DNA from: Salipiger mangrovisoli | GTDB taxonomy: Bacteria > Pseudomonadota > Alphaproteobacteria > Rhodobacterales > Rhodobacteraceae | Direction of reading: 5' to 3' | Assembly: GCF_015223355.1 (NCBI RefSeq) | Contig: NZ_JADFFK010000019.1 | Location: 62,001-126,000 of the forward strand | DNA: 64,000 nt | Shown: piece by piece, positions 7,717-18,011 of the stretch | Layout of the letters: each line of letters opens with the position of its first letter | How positions within the stretch are numbered: position 1 is the first letter of the stretch | Translations under genes and position numbers: made by a program | Notes under the pieces: model-generated | The model's database searches: none | What the model was told of the DNA's origin: nothing | What the model saw: the letters and a program-made list of their open reading frames with translations, nothing else

Positions 7717-10700
7717 TCAGATCCCCGGCAGGCGGCGCAGGTCGAGCGTCATCGGGAACTCCGGATGCGGTGTCTCGGGCGCGGGCCAGTAGCTGCCCGG
7801 GGTGTGCCCGAGTTTCTCGAAGCGGGCAAGCCGCCGCGCGTCGGCCTCGTTGGTGTTGACCGGGAAGGTGTCGTAGTTGCGCCCGCCCGGATGCGCCACG
7901 TGGTAGCGGCACCCGCCCAGCGCGCGGCCGGTCCAGGTGTCGAAGATGTCGAAGGTCAGCGGCGCGTTCACCGGCAAGGTCGGGTGCAGCGCCTCGGCGG
8001 GCTGCCAGGCCTTGAAGCGCACGCCGCCCACCCTGACGCCCGAGGCGCCGGTCTCGGCCATCGGCACGGCGCGGCCGTTGCAGGCGACGATGTAGCGGCC
8101 CGGCTCGGTGGCGGTCAGCTGCACCTGCATGCGTTCGACCGAGCTGTCGGTGTAGCGCACGGTACCGCCGATCGCGCCGCGCTCGCCCAGCACGTGCCAC
8201 GGCTCCAGCGCCTGCCGCAGCTCGAGGTGCACGCCGTCGTAGTCGACCTCGCCGGCGAAGGGGAAGCGGAACTCGCGCTGCGCCTCGTACCACTCGGGAC
8301 GGAAGGTGAAGCCGTGATCGCCGAGGTCGCGCAGCACGTCCAGGAAATCCTGCCAGACGAAATGCGGCAGCATGAAGCGGTCGTGCAGCGTGGTGCCCCA
8401 GCGCACGGGCTTGCCCTGAATCGGCGATTTCCAGAAGCGCGCCAGCAGCGCCCGGATCAGCACCTGCTGGGCAAGGCTCATCTTGGCGTCGGGCGGCATC
8501 TCGAAACCGCGGAACTCGACGAGGCCGAGGCGGCCGGTGGGCCCGTCGGGCGAGTAGAGCTTGTCGATGCAGATCTCGGCCCGGTGGGTGTTGCCGGTGA
8601 CGTCGATCAGCATGTTGCGCAGCAGCCGGTCGATGAGCCATGGCAGCGGCGGCTCGCCCTGCCCCGGTGCCGGGAAATGCGCCAGCGCGATTTCCAGCTC
8701 GTAGAGGCTGTCGTGCCGCGCCTCGTCGATCCTAGGGGCCTGCGAGGTCGGGCCGATGAAGAGACCCGAGAAGAGGTAGCTGAGCGACGGGTGCCGCAGC
8801 CAGTGCAGGATCATCGAGCGCATGAGGTCCGGACGGCGCAGGAAGGGCGAGTCATGCGGAGTCTCGCCGCCCACCACCACGTGATTGCCGCCGCCGGTGC
8901 CGGTGTGCTTGCCGTCGATCATGAACTTGTCGGCGCCGAGGCGGCACTGCCGGGCCTCCTCGTAGACGCCGTTGGTGATCGCCTTGCACTCCTCCCAACT
9001 GTGCGCCGGGTGGACGTTGACCTCGATCACGCCCGGATCGGGCGCGACGCGGATCACATTGAGCCGGGCGTCATGCGGCGGGGTGTAGCCCTCGATGTGG
9101 ATCGGCAGGCCCAGTTCCTCGGCGGCGGTCTCGGCGGCGGCGAGCAGGTCGAGGTAATCCTCGAGCGACTCCACCGGAGGCATGAACAGGCACAGCCGCC
9201 CGTCGCGGGGCTCGATGGCGATGGCGGTGCGCACCGCGCCGCCCGCCGGGTCGACGCCCTGCTCCATGATGCGTTGCCGCCGCCCGACGTCGCGCGCCTC
9301 GGACACCGGCTGGTCGTGCCCCGGCGTGACCTCGGGCAGCGCGGCCATGGCCTCGCGCTCCTCGGCAGCGATGCGCTCGAGTTCCTCCATCAGGCGCGCG
9401 CGGCGCTCCTGCTGCAGCGCGTGGAAATCCGGCAGGTCGGTCAGGGGGATGCTGGGGTCGGTCGGGTAGACATAGGGATAGGCCGAGGGCGGCACGTAGG
9501 GCAGCGCCCCGAGCGGCAGGCGGAAGCCCACCGGGCTGTCACCGGGGATCAGGAACAGGTGCCCGCGCCGGGTCTTCCAGTGTTCGGAGCGCCATTTCGG
9601 CCCGCTCGCCTTGGACTGCCAGCGCTGCAGCGGCAGGATGAAGCCCGCCGCCTCGTCGAGCCCGCGGGTGAAGACGCGGGCGATGCGGGCGCGGGTCTCG
9701 GGGTCCTTGAGCTTGGAATCCTCGGGCGTCACGTTCAGCGGCAGGTCGGCTTCCTTGAGAATCCATTCCGCCGGATCCTCATAGGCCGGGTGCACGTAGC
9801 CCCCATCCAGCCCCAGCGTCTCGGCGAACTTGGTCAGGAAGGCGTCGGCCTGCGCGGCATCGGCGCCCTTGGCGGTTTCCTTGGCCACGAGGTCGGGGTT
9901 CTTCCACACCGGCTTGCCGTCGCGCCGCCAGTAGAGCGAGAAGGTCCAGCGCGGCAGCGTCTCGCCGGGGTACCACTTGCCCTGCCCGTAATGCAGGAAG
10001 CCGCCCGGCGCGAAGCGCGCGCGCAACCGGCGGATCATCTGGTCGGCAAGGGCGCGCTTCTGCGGTCCGACCGCGGCGGTGTTCCACTCGGCGCTCTCGA
10101 AATCGTCGATCGAGACAAAGGTGGGCTCGCCGCCCATGGTCAGCCGCATGTCCTGCGCCGCGATCTCGGCATCGACCTTGTGCCCGAGCGCGTCGAGCGC
10201 TTCCCAGGCCTCGTCCGAGAACGGCTTGGTGATGCGCGGGTGCTCGGCGACGCGGCGCACGTCCATGGCAAAATCAAAGTCGGTCTGCGTGTCCGGCGGC
10301 GCGGAATAGCCGCCGACGATGGGCGCGGCGTTGCGGTAATGCGGCGTGGCGGCCAGCGGGATGTGGCTCTCGCCGGTCAGCAGGCCGGAAGTCGGATCGA
10401 GCCCGATCCAGCCCGCGCCGGGGATGTAGACCTCGCACCAGGCGTGCAGGTCGGTGAAGTCGTGATCGGTGCCCGCCGGCCCGTCGAGCGAGACGAGGTC
10501 GGGCTTGAGCTGGATCAGGTACCCGGACACGAAGCGCGCCGCGAACCCCAGGTGCCGCAGGATTTGCACGAGCAGCCACGAGGTGTCGCGGCACGAGCCC
10601 TTGGCCAGTTGCAGCGTCTCCTCGGGGGTCTGCACGCCGGGCTCCATGCGGACGATGTAGCCGATGTCCTTCTCCAGCCGGGCGTTCAGCCCGACGAGGT

Positions 10701-11130
10701 AGTCGACCGTGCGCGGCGCGCTCTTCTCGATCGTGTCGAGGTAGGCCTGCAGCCGCGGCCCCGCCCGCTCGGGCGTACGGTAGATCGACAGGTCCTCGGC
10801 GAAGTCCTGCGAATACTCGAAGGGAAACGCCTCGGCGCTCTCATCGACGAAGAAGTCGAACGGGTTGTAGACCGTCATGTCGGCGACGAGATCGACCTCG
10901 ATCTTGAACTCGGTCACCGGCTCGGGAAAGACAAAGCGCGCCAGCCAGTTGCCGTAGGGATCCTGCTGGTGATTGACGAAATGCCCCTCGGGCAAGACCT
11001 TCAGCGAATGCGAGATGACCCGCGTCCGCGAGTGCGGTGCGGGCCTGAGCCGGATGATCTGCGGGCCGAGCGATACGGGCCGGTCGTACTTGTAATGGGT
11101 CAGGTGGTGGATACTTGCCGTAATCGCCAT
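7717..11130 (-). CDS. Large transglutaminase / DUF2126 protein
   Basis: This 1137-aa protein has a bacterial transglutaminase N-terminal domain (about residues 1-90), a transglutaminase core with Cys180 in [11 protein letters not shown], His229 in [10 protein letters not shown] and Asp245 in GLDPTSG, and a long C-terminal DUF2126 region. DUF2126 marks include [31 protein letters not shown], and [15 protein letters not shown], the last recalling a catalytic glutamine-synthetase-like or ATP-grasp-like region. The ATG at 11130 begins [15 protein letters not shown], the usual start of the family; the upstream extension is arginine-rich and unlikely. It is the first gene of the operon with the ATP-grasp/alpha-E fusion and a second transglutaminase. 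Confidence 0.92.
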   Translation of the reverse strand: MAITASIHHLTHYKYDRPVSLGPQIIRLRPAPHSRTRVISHSLKVLPEGHFVNHQQDPYGNWLARFVFPEPVTEFKIEVDLVADMTVYNPFDFFVDESAEAFPFEYSQDFAEDLSIYRTPERAGPRLQAYLDTIEKSAPRTVDYLVGLNARLEKDIGYIVRMEPGVQTPEETLQLAKGSCRDTSWLLVQILRHLGFAARFVSGYLIQLKPDLVSLDGPAGTDHDFTDLHAWCEVYIPGAGWIGLDPTSGLLTGESHIPLAATPHYRNAAPIVGGYSAPPDTQTDFDFAMDVRRVAEHPRITKPFSDEAWEALDALGHKVDAEIAAQDMRLTMGGEPTFVSIDDFESAEWNTAAVGPQKRALADQMIRRLRARFAPGGFLHYGQGKWYPGETLPRWTFSLYWRRDGKPVWKNPDLVAKETAKGADAAQADAFLTKFAETLGLDGGYVHPAYEDPAEWILKEADLPLNVTPEDSKLKDPETRARIARVFTRGLDEAAGFILPLQRWQSKASGPKWRSEHWKTRRGHLFLIPGDSPVGFRLPLGALPYVPPSAYPYVYPTDPSIPLTDLPDFHALQQERRARLMEELERIAAEEREAMAALPEVTPGHDQPVSEARDVGRRQRIMEQGVDPAGGAVRTAIAIEPRDGRLCLFMPPVESLEDYLDLLAAAETAAEELGLPIHIEGYTPPHDARLNVIRVAPDPGVIEVNVHPAHSWEECKAITNGVYEEARQCRLGADKFMIDGKHTGTGGGNHVVVGGETPHDSPFLRRPDLMRSMILHWLRHPSLSYLFSGLFIGPTSQAPRIDEARHDSLYELEIALAHFPAPGQGEPPLPWLIDRLLRNMLIDVTGNTHRAEICIDKLYSPDGPTGRLGLVEFRGFEMPPDAKMSLAQQVLIRALLARFWKSPIQGKPVRWGTTLHDRFMLPHFVWQDFLDVLRDLGDHGFTFRPEWYEAQREFRFPFAGEVDYDGVHLELRQALEPWHVLGERGAIGGTVRYTDSSVERMQVQLTATEPGRYIVACNGRAVPMAETGASGVRVGGVRFKAWQPAEALHPTLPVNAPLTFDIFDTWTGRALGGCRYHVAHPGGRNYDTFPVNTNEADARRLARFEKLGHTPGSYWPAPETPHPEFPMTLDLRRLPGI

Positions 11131-11272
11131 TCGCCGAGGTCCGCGGATAAGGGAAACCTCCCACACCTGAGCGACTTGGCCAGCCCTTGTAAAGGCTTGC
11201 GTGACCCAGCGGCAGTGACCGTTGCAGCGTCGCCCGTTCCGCAGGCGACCGCGCTGCCGTGGTGCCGACGCC

Positions 11273-11947
11273 TCAATTGACCGGCATGACGAAGACCTCG
11301 CGCACATTGGCGCGTGGATCGGCCTCGAGCGCGAACATCACCGAGCGCGCGATGTCCTCGGGTTTGAGCTTGTCGGGCTTGGCCTCGTCGAAGAAGGGGG
11401 TATCAACCATACCGGGCGCGATCACCGTGACGCGTGCGCCCCACTCGCGGAACTCCTCGGCAAGGTTGCCGCCGTAGCCGTGCACGAACCATTTCGACGC
11501 GCCGTAGACCGAGCCCTTGATGGTCGTCCGACCCGCCGCAGACCCGGTCAGCAGCAGGTGGCCCCGGTTCTTCACGAAATAGGCCGAGGCAGCTCTCGCG
11601 GTCCACAACACCCCGAGGATGTTGAGCTGGACCAGCCGCTCCCATTCCGCCGGGTCGCCCTTGCGGGTGCCCGATTGCGACAGGCCCGTTCCGGCATTGG
11701 CAAAGGCCGCGTGCACATCGCCGAAATGCGCCGCGAGCTTGCCCATCGCCGCCTCCTGCTCCTGCAGCGAGGTTGCATCCCCCGGCAGCGCCAGCGCGTG
11801 CGGGCCGAGCTCCTTTTCCAGCGCGCCGATCTTGTCCACCGAGCGGGCGAAAAGGCCGACATTCCATCCGCGTTCTACCGCCGCGCGGGCGGTCTGCGCG
11901 CCGATGCCCGAAGAGGCGCCGGTGATGAAGAGCGTCTTGCGGATCAT
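11273..11947 (-). CDS. Short-chain dehydrogenase/reductase
   Basis: This 224-aa classical SDR has the nucleotide-binding motif TGASSGIG at residues 9-16, the NAG motif in FANAG, the catalytic Ser in LLTGSAAG and the YxxxK pair in VYGASKW. It should reduce or oxidise a small alcohol or ketone with NAD(P)H in the cytoplasm; substrate unknown. GGGAGGATTAAGC precedes the ATG at 11947, a good start. It is divergent from the small secreted protein gene at 12146 and precedes the transglutaminase operon on the same strand after a 142-bp gap. Confidence 0.88.
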   Translation of the reverse strand: MIRKTLFITGASSGIGAQTARAAVERGWNVGLFARSVDKIGALEKELGPHALALPGDATSLQEQEAAMGKLAAHFGDVHAAFANAGTGLSQSGTRKGDPAEWERLVQLNILGVLWTARAASAYFVKNRGHLLLTGSAAGRTTIKGSVYGASKWFVHGYGGNLAEEFREWGARVTVIAPGMVDTPFFDEAKPDKLKPEDIARSVMFALEADPRANVREVFVMPVN

Positions 11948-12145
11948 GCTTAATCCTCCCGTAGTTCTTTCGCGTGACACTTGCTGCACCGGCGGAACGG
12001 CGCGGCTTCTGCGCAAGATAGCGCCCCCGCGCTCGCCGGCCATTTCGACCGGCCCCGCCAGCCGGCGCGTTTCCGTCACGTGGCGGCGATGGAACGAATT
12101 TCGCGGCACCGGCGTTTTCTTGCCGACCAGTAAGGGAGACCTTTG

Positions 12146-12397
12146 ATGAAACGCCTCGCACTGCTCACCGCTGCCGCCACCTGCACCGCGGTCGCCGCCT
12201 TCGCGGCGTCCGAGGTCCTCACCCCCGGCGCCGCCACGGTCATCGAGATCGAAGTCGCGCCGCATGAGCTTGCCGAATGCCGCGAGACATTGCAGCAGGT
12301 CGCCTCGATGCCCTCCGTTGCCGATGACGGCACCCCCCTGCTCTTCCAATCGTCCGATGACCTGCCGCAGGTGCGCTGCGTCGCCAGCTCGGCCTGA
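12146..12397 (+). CDS. Small secreted protein of unknown function
   Basis: This 83-aa protein begins with a typical signal peptide (MKRLALLTAAATCTAVAAFA) likely cut after Ala, leaving a mature product of about 60 acidic residues with two cysteines (in AECRET and VRCVAS) that could form a disulfide in the periplasm. The ATG at 12146 follows AGGGAGA. It is divergent from the SDR gene and 74 bp upstream of the YjbQ-family gene. I recognise no family. Confidence 0.65.
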   Translation: MKRLALLTAAATCTAVAAFAASEVLTPGAATVIEIEVAPHELAECRETLQQVASMPSVADDGTPLLFQSSDDLPQVRCVASSA

Positions 12398-12471
12398 TCC
12401 GCCGGCGCTGGCCTTCGCACCCCGTGCTTGCTACCCACGGGACAGACGCGCGGGACAGACGGGGCCGAGCC

Positions 12472-12891
<420 letters not shown>

Positions 12892-13010
12892 CGCAGCACC
12901 AACCGGTCCCGCGCCAAGAGCGTTTTCACGGCGCTTCTTGCACGTTTGCAGGAATTTCAACGCCCTTCATCTTGCGGGGCGAATTGACCTCTACCCAATT
13001 TCTGGGCGCT

Positions 13011-13022
13011 CCCCTATAGTGG
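13011..13022. promoter_or_regulatory. Near-palindrome upstream of nrdR, possible NrdR box
   Basis: CCCCTATAGTGG is palindromic at all but one base pair and lies about 60 bp before nrdR. Its TATAG core is like half of the AT-centred NrdR box known upstream of ribonucleotide reductase genes. A second box, normally needed, was not found. Confidence 0.25.
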
Positions 13023-13083
13023 CTGTGGATAAATGAGGGATAACCTCATAGACGCGTCGGAACGAAGGGATTGGGGGAAGGCA

Positions 13084-13551
13084 ATGCGCTGCCCGTTTTG
13101 TGGAAATATCGACACCCAGGTAAAGGATTCACGCCCCGCGGAAGACCATGTTTCGATCCGTCGCCGCCGTTTCTGCCCGGCCTGCGGTGGCCGGTTTACC
13201 ACCTACGAGCGGGTGCAGTTGCGCGACCTCGTGGTGATCAAGACCAGCGGCCGGCGCGAGGATTTCGACCGTGACAAGCTCGAGCGCTCGATCCGCATCG
13301 CGCTGCAGAAGCGTCCGATCGATCCGGAACGGGTGGACCAGATGATCTCGGGGATCGTTCGGCGGCTGGAGAGCCTCGGCGAGACCGACATCCAATCGAA
13401 GCAGATCGGCGAGATTGTCATGGAAACGCTCGCGCGGATCGATACGGTGGCCTATGTGCGCTTCGCCAGCGTCTACAAGAATTTCCAGGCCGCCGATGAC
13501 TTCGACAAGTTCGTGAGCGAGCTGCGCCCCGGCCTCCAGTCGGAGAAGTGA
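13084..13551 (+). CDS. nrdR: Transcriptional repressor NrdR
   Basis: This 155-aa protein is NrdR, the ATP/dATP-sensing repressor of ribonucleotide reductase genes. The N-terminal zinc ribbon has Cys3, Cys6, Cys31 and Cys34 in MRCPFCGN and FCPACGG. The ATP-cone domain follows from about residue 45 ([17 protein letters not shown]). The length is standard. GGGGAAGG precedes the ATG at 13084. The gene lies directly upstream of ribD, a common alphaproteobacterial order. Confidence 0.97.
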   Translation: MRCPFCGNIDTQVKDSRPAEDHVSIRRRRFCPACGGRFTTYERVQLRDLVVIKTSGRREDFDRDKLERSIRIALQKRPIDPERVDQMISGIVRRLESLGETDIQSKQIGEIVMETLARIDTVAYVRFASVYKNFQAADDFDKFVSELRPGLQSEK

Positions 13552-13588
13552 GCGCGCAAGGCGGTCGCCGAGCAGGGAGCATGTCCGC

Positions 13589-14677
13589 GTGACAGATGAC
13601 CTCCGCCACATGGCCCATGCCCTTCGCCTCGGGCGGCGGGGCATGGGAAAGTGCTGGCCCAATCCCGCGGTGGGCTGCGTGCTGATCAAGGATGGCCGCG
13701 TGGTCGGCCGCGGCTGGACCCAGCCCGGCGGACGGCCGCATGCCGAGACGGTCGCGCTGGCCGATGCCGGTGCGCGGGCGAAGGGGGCCACCGCCTATGT
13801 GACCCTCGAGCCCTGCGCCCACACCGGCAAGACTCCGCCCTGCGCCACGGCGCTGATCCAGGCGGGCGTGGCGCGGGTCGTGGCACCGATCGCCGACAGT
13901 GATCCGCGCGTCGCCGGCCAAGGCTTCGAGATGCTGCGCAAGGCAGGCATAGAGGTCACCACCGGCGTGCTCGCCGAGCAGGCGATGCACGACCACGCCG
14001 GCTTCTTCCTGAAGACCGAGGATGGCCGCCCCTGGGTGACCCTGAAACTGGCGGGCAGCTTCGACGGGCGCATCGCCACGGCCACCGGCGAAAGCAAGTG
14101 GATCACCGGCCCCGAGGCGCGGCGCGCCGTACACGGGTTGCGCGCGGCGCATGACGCCGTGATGGTCGGAGCCGGAACCGCGCGTGCCGACGATCCCGAA
14201 CTGACCGTGCGCGGCTGGGGAGAAGTTCACCAACCAGTGCGGGTGATCGCCTCGCGGCTGATCGACGTGCCGCTGATGAGCCGGCTTGCCGCGACGGCGC
14301 GCGAGGTGCCGGTGTGGATCGTCCATGGCTCAGACGCCGCCCCCGAGACTCGCCGCGCCTGGCAGAGCTGCGGCGCGAGCCTGATCCAGAGCCGCGTCAC
14401 CGCCGGGCGGCTGGACCCGGCGGCGCTGCTCTCGGCGCTTGGCAACAAGGGGCTAACGCGGGTGTTCTGCGAGGGCGGTGGCCAGCTCGCGGCCTCGCTG
14501 CTTGCCGCCGACCTGGTCGACGAACTGGTTGGGTTCACCGCCGGCCTCGCGCTTGGCGCCGAGGGGCGTCCCGGCGTCGGGGCCATGGGCGTGGACACGC
14601 TCTCCGAGGCACCGCGCTTCCGCCTGGTCGAGACCCGTGCGCTCGGCAATGACGTCATGCACCGCTGGCTGCGCTGA
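13589..14677 (+). CDS. ribD: Bifunctional riboflavin biosynthesis deaminase/reductase RibD
   Basis: This 362-aa enzyme carries out two cytosolic steps of riboflavin synthesis: deamination of the pyrimidine from GTP opening, then NADPH-dependent ribosyl reduction. The N-terminal deaminase domain has the zinc ligands His51 and catalytic Glu53 in PHAETVAL and Cys76/Cys85 in EPCAHTGKTPPC. The C-terminal reductase domain starts near residue 150 (WVTLKLAGSFDGRIA). The start is GTG at 13589; an ATG eight bases earlier is in another frame and stops after three codons. The gene is 37 bp after nrdR. No other rib genes follow here. Confidence 0.95.
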   Translation: MTDDLRHMAHALRLGRRGMGKCWPNPAVGCVLIKDGRVVGRGWTQPGGRPHAETVALADAGARAKGATAYVTLEPCAHTGKTPPCATALIQAGVARVVAPIADSDPRVAGQGFEMLRKAGIEVTTGVLAEQAMHDHAGFFLKTEDGRPWVTLKLAGSFDGRIATATGESKWITGPEARRAVHGLRAAHDAVMVGAGTARADDPELTVRGWGEVHQPVRVIASRLIDVPLMSRLAATAREVPVWIVHGSDAAPETRRAWQSCGASLIQSRVTAGRLDPAALLSALGNKGLTRVFCEGGGQLAASLLAADLVDELVGFTAGLALGAEGRPGVGAMGVDTLSEAPRFRLVETRALGNDVMHRWLR

Positions 14678-14691
14678 CGGCGACGTCCGCC

Positions 14692-14740
14692 GCGGGGGCG
14701 CTGCCCCCGCACCCCCGGAGTATTTCCGGAAAGATGAAAG
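14692..14740. repeat. GC hairpin repeat, copy B
   Basis: GGGGGC-GCT-GCCCCC is followed by CACCCCCGGAGTATTTCC and a purine tail GGAAAGATGAAAG. Same architecture as copy A. It sits between the convergent ribD and glutamate dehydrogenase genes. Confidence 0.75.
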
Positions 14741-14756
14741 AGCCGGTGCGGCGTCA

Positions 14757-14786
14757 GGTCGGGCGCGGTCGGTGCCGCGCCCGACC
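14757..14786. terminator. Perfect 12-bp hairpin between ribD and gdhA
   Basis: A GGTCGGGCGCGG arm pairs perfectly with CCGCGCCCGACC across a six-base loop, four bases past the gdhA stop. No U-tract follows, so it may stabilise mRNA ends or terminate inefficiently. Confidence 0.5.
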
Positions 14787-14789
14787 CGG

Positions 14790-16226
14790 TCAGAGACCCT
14801 TGGCCCTGTAGCTCTTGGCGACCCGGTCGATGGCGACGATGAAGCCGGCGGTGCGCAGGTCGGTCACGTCGTCCCTGCCGTGCCAGATCTCGCGCATCGA
14901 CTGGTAGGCGGTACGCATCGTGTCATCGAGACCCGAGCGCACCAGTTCTAGCTCGTCCGCGCCGCGCAGGTAGCGGGCCTTGAAGGCGGGGTCGAGGGTC
15001 CAGGCATCGCCCATGGCAACGTCGAGCCGTTCGAGCTCGTCGACCACCAACTGGTGCCGCGCCTCTTCCTGCCGCCGCTGCATTCGGCCGAAGCGGATGT
15101 GGCTGAGGTTCTTCACCCATTCGAAGTAGGAGACGGTGACGCCGCCCGCATTGGCGAAGAGATCCGGAATGACCACCGTGCCGCGGGTGCGCAGGATATC
15201 GTCGGCCCCGGCGGTGATCGGTCCGTTTGCCGCTTCGATGACCAGCTTGGCCTTGACGTTATGCGCATTGGTAAGGTTGATCACCCCCTCCAGCGCAGCC
15301 GGGACGAGGATGTCGCATTCCTCGGTCAGCACCGCCCCGCCGTTGCGGGTATGGGTGGCGTCCGGATAGTTTGCGAGCCCGCCGTGACGGGTCATCCATT
15401 CCTTCACCGCTTCGACGTTCAGCCCCGCGGGATCGTGCAGCGCACCGTCGCGTTCGATGATGCCGGTGATCAGCGCCCCGTCCTCTTCCGACAGGAAGCG
15501 CGCCGCGTGATAGCCGACGTTGCCGAGCCCCTGCACGATCACCCGCTTGCCGGCGAGACCACCGGACAGCCCCGCCTTCGCCACGTCCTCGGGGTGGCGA
15601 AAGAACTCGCGCAGGGCGTATTGCACGCCGCGCCCCGTCGCTTCGACCCGCCCGGCGATCCCCCCCGCGTTGAGCGGCTTGCCGGTGACGCAGGCGCGGG
15701 CGTTGATGTCGGTGGTGTTCATCCGCGCGTATTGGTCGGCGATCCAGGCCATCTCGCGCTCGCCGGTGCCCATGTCGGGGGCGGGCACGTTCTGGCTGGG
15801 ATGGATCAGGTCGCGCTTGCACAGCTCGTAGGCGAAGCGCCGGGTGATCAGCTCGAGCTCGTGTTCCTCGTATTGCGTGGGATCGATGCGCAGACCGCCC
15901 TTGGAGCCGCCGAAGGGCGCCTCGACCAGCGCGCATTTGTAGGTCATCAGCGCGGCCAGCGCCTCGACCTCGTCCTGGTTCACCGCCGCGGCGTAGCGGA
16001 TGCCGCCCTTAACCGGCTCCATGTGCTCGGAATGCACCGAGCGGTAGCCGGTGAATGTCTCGATCTTGCCGCGCAGCCGCACGCCGAAGCGGACCGTGTA
16101 GGTGGCGTTGCAGACGCGGATCTTCTCCTCGAGACCCGGCGGCAGATCCATCAGCGCCACCGCGCGGTTGAACATCAGATCGACGCTCTGACGGAATGTC
16201 GGCTCGTTGGATGGTAAGACGTTCAT
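14790..16226 (-). CDS. gdhA: Glutamate dehydrogenase (Glu/Leu/Phe/Val family)
   Basis: This 478-aa enzyme interconverts glutamate and 2-oxoglutarate plus ammonia. The substrate-binding region VKGGIRYA near residue 74, the catalytic-lysine motif APFGGSKGGLRIDP near residue 104, and the dinucleotide-binding GLGNVGYHAARF near residue 230 are visible, as is the late block FANAGGVTVSYFEWVKN. The length fits hexameric enzymes. GGGAGGAGAA precedes the ATG at 16226. Cofactor preference cannot be read with confidence. It is monocistronic, convergent with ribD, with a 350-bp region upstream. Confidence 0.93.
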   Translation of the reverse strand: MNVLPSNEPTFRQSVDLMFNRAVALMDLPPGLEEKIRVCNATYTVRFGVRLRGKIETFTGYRSVHSEHMEPVKGGIRYAAAVNQDEVEALAALMTYKCALVEAPFGGSKGGLRIDPTQYEEHELELITRRFAYELCKRDLIHPSQNVPAPDMGTGEREMAWIADQYARMNTTDINARACVTGKPLNAGGIAGRVEATGRGVQYALREFFRHPEDVAKAGLSGGLAGKRVIVQGLGNVGYHAARFLSEEDGALITGIIERDGALHDPAGLNVEAVKEWMTRHGGLANYPDATHTRNGGAVLTEECDILVPAALEGVINLTNAHNVKAKLVIEAANGPITAGADDILRTRGTVVIPDLFANAGGVTVSYFEWVKNLSHIRFGRMQRRQEEARHQLVVDELERLDVAMGDAWTLDPAFKARYLRGADELELVRSGLDDTMRTAYQSMREIWHGRDDVTDLRTAGFIVAIDRVAKSYRAKGL

Positions 16227-16577
16227 TGGTTCTCCTCCCGACCAGACGCAGGTTTGCCTGTCCGCGCGAAGGCGCGGAGTGCCATCTGCTGCCGCGGCGC
16301 CGGATCTTCCGGAGGAGCGAGAGACGGCGGCCCCCCATTTCTGACGGAAAACCCGCCGCGGCGAAACCGTTTGCTAACTGCAGCGCAACGGATTGTTCCT
16401 GCGCGGGAACCGGACCAGAAAACTCCTTGGCATTGTTCCCCGCCCAGCATCCTAAGTCCCACTTTCGCCGCGATAAAAGCCGCATTTTAGCCATTATAGA
16501 TGGGAATAGTTTCCTCGTAGTTTGGTGAGTCTTGGGGGCCCTGTGGAAGCAGTGGTCAGGGAAAAGGTATCGAGAGC
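16227..16577. other. Divergent intergenic region, gdhA and the TadG-like cluster
   Basis: This 351-bp stretch between divergent genes contains no convincing gene. The part from 16450 is relatively AT-rich (TTTTAGCCATTATAGATGGG), fitting a promoter for the TadG-like gene. Short open frames on both strands lack ribosome sites and family features. Confidence 0.5.
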
Positions 16578-18011
16578 ATGGAAAAGCAGTCTGCACTCCG
16601 ACGGGGCTTACCCGGTCGGGGCAGGACCTCGCGATTGGCGCTGATGCGCTCTTGCGACGCGTTCCTTCGCGACGATCAGGGCAGCATGTCCTACTTCGCG
16701 CTTGTCTCTTCATTGGTGATGATGGTTTTCGGCGGGATCGGCGTGGATATGGTCTACGCGGAACTGAGCCGGACCAAGGTGCAAAATACCCTTGACCGCG
16801 CGGTGCTTGCCGCGGCGGACCTCGACCAGACGCTCGATCCGGATGCCGTGGTGGCGGACTACATGACCAAGATGGGCATGGGCGATGCGCTGGTGGCCTC
16901 GGATATCGACGAGGGGCTCAACTATCGCATCGTGACGGCCGACGGATATCTAGAGATGCCCTCGAGCTTCCTCGGGTTGCTAGGGATCGACAGCACCCAG
17001 GCCGCGGGGCGCGCCCAGGCAACGGAGCGCTTCAACAAGGTCGAGGTCTCGCTGGTCGTCGACATCTCGGGGTCGATGGCGAACAACAGCAAGATGGACA
17101 ACCTGAAGACGGCTGCCAGCGAATTCGTCGACACGTTGCTGTCCAGCGGCAGCGAAGACCTCGTGTCCATTTCGCTGGTGCCCTATTCCGAACAGGTGAA
17201 TGCCGGCCCGGAGATCCTGAGCCAACTGCCGGTGAACTGGAAGCATGGCTTCTCGCATTGCCTTGAGATGCCTGCCTCGGTCTTCACTTCGACCGAGCTC
17301 GACACGTCGATCGCCTATGATCAGATGCAGCATTTCCAGTGGAACTACGACGGCAAGAACACCACCTCGGACACGGTCTGCCCGCGCTACGACTATGAGC
17401 GCATCGCGCCGTTCAGCCAGAACGCGAGCGCGCTGAAGAGCCAGATCAGCAAGCTGACGCCGCGCGCCGGCACCTCGATCTTCCTCGGGATGAAATGGGG
17501 GACCGCGCTGCTTGACCCCTCGACCCGCGATGTCGCCAGCGGGCTGATCTCGAACGGCGTGGTCTCTTCGGCCTTCGAAGGTCGGCCGGTGGATTACGAT
17601 GACGAGGAGGTGCTGAAGACGGTGGTGCTGATGACCGACGGCCAGCACGACCGCTCGTTCCGGATCCGCAACGACTACTACAATTCCGAGTCCGAATACG
17701 TGCAGTGGAACAAGAACAACTTCTGGTACTGGCTCTACCGCAACGCCTACGAGTCGCAGAGGCGGAACTTCTACTACCAGAAGTATGATGCCTCCACCGG
17801 TGACGCGCTGCTGAACAACATCTGTGACGCTGCCAAGGCCAAGGGCATCATCATCTGGTCCATCGGCTTCGAGGTCCAGGACCACGGCGCAGAGGTGATG
17901 GAAAGCTGCGCTTCCTCGCCCTCGCATTTCTTCCGCGTCGAGGGCACCGAGATTTCGCAGGCGTTCTCTACCATTGCCCACACGCTCAACCAGCTGAGGC
18001 TGACCCAATGA
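16578..18011 (+). CDS. TadG-like pilus-assembly protein with von Willebrand A domain
   Basis: This 477-aa protein has a cytoplasmic N-terminus, a single membrane segment at about residues 38-58, and a large exported part typical of TadG. A von Willebrand A domain begins near residue 155. All three parts of a metal-ion adhesion site are present: DISGSM (Asp162), the Thr in RAGTSIFLGMKWG and the Asp in LMTDGQHD. Several cysteines and many aromatic residues suggest an exported fold. The ATG at 16578 follows GAGAG. It is the first of three overlapping or closely spaced genes. Tad secretion ATPase and secretin genes are not present here. Confidence 0.85.
   Translation: MEKQSALRRGLPGRGRTSRLALMRSCDAFLRDDQGSMSYFALVSSLVMMVFGGIGVDMVYAELSRTKVQNTLDRAVLAAADLDQTLDPDAVVADYMTKMGMGDALVASDIDEGLNYRIVTADGYLEMPSSFLGLLGIDSTQAAGRAQATERFNKVEVSLVVDISGSMANNSKMDNLKTAASEFVDTLLSSGSEDLVSISLVPYSEQVNAGPEILSQLPVNWKHGFSHCLEMPASVFTSTELDTSIAYDQMQHFQWNYDGKNTTSDTVCPRYDYERIAPFSQNASALKSQISKLTPRAGTSIFLGMKWGTALLDPSTRDVASGLISNGVVSSAFEGRPVDYDDEEVLKTVVLMTDGQHDRSFRIRNDYYNSESEYVQWNKNNFWYWLYRNAYESQRRNFYYQKYDASTGDALLNNICDAAKAKGIIIWSIGFEVQDHGAEVMESCASSPSHFFRVEGTEISQAFSTIAHTLNQLRLTQ

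Noticed and set aside
7765-11280. A 1171-residue open frame on the plus strand
   Set aside because: It is antisense to the DUF2126 gene and arises from GC-rich third positions; composition is rich in Arg, His and Gly, with no family motif or ribosome site.
12984-13020. TTGACC and TATAGT as a nrdR promoter
   Set aside because: The spacer is 25 bp, too long for a sigma-70 promoter.
16428-16443. A sigma-54-like TGGCA...GC element
   Set aside because: GG and GC are separated by 11 bases, not 10, and there is no sigma-54-dependent activator nearby.
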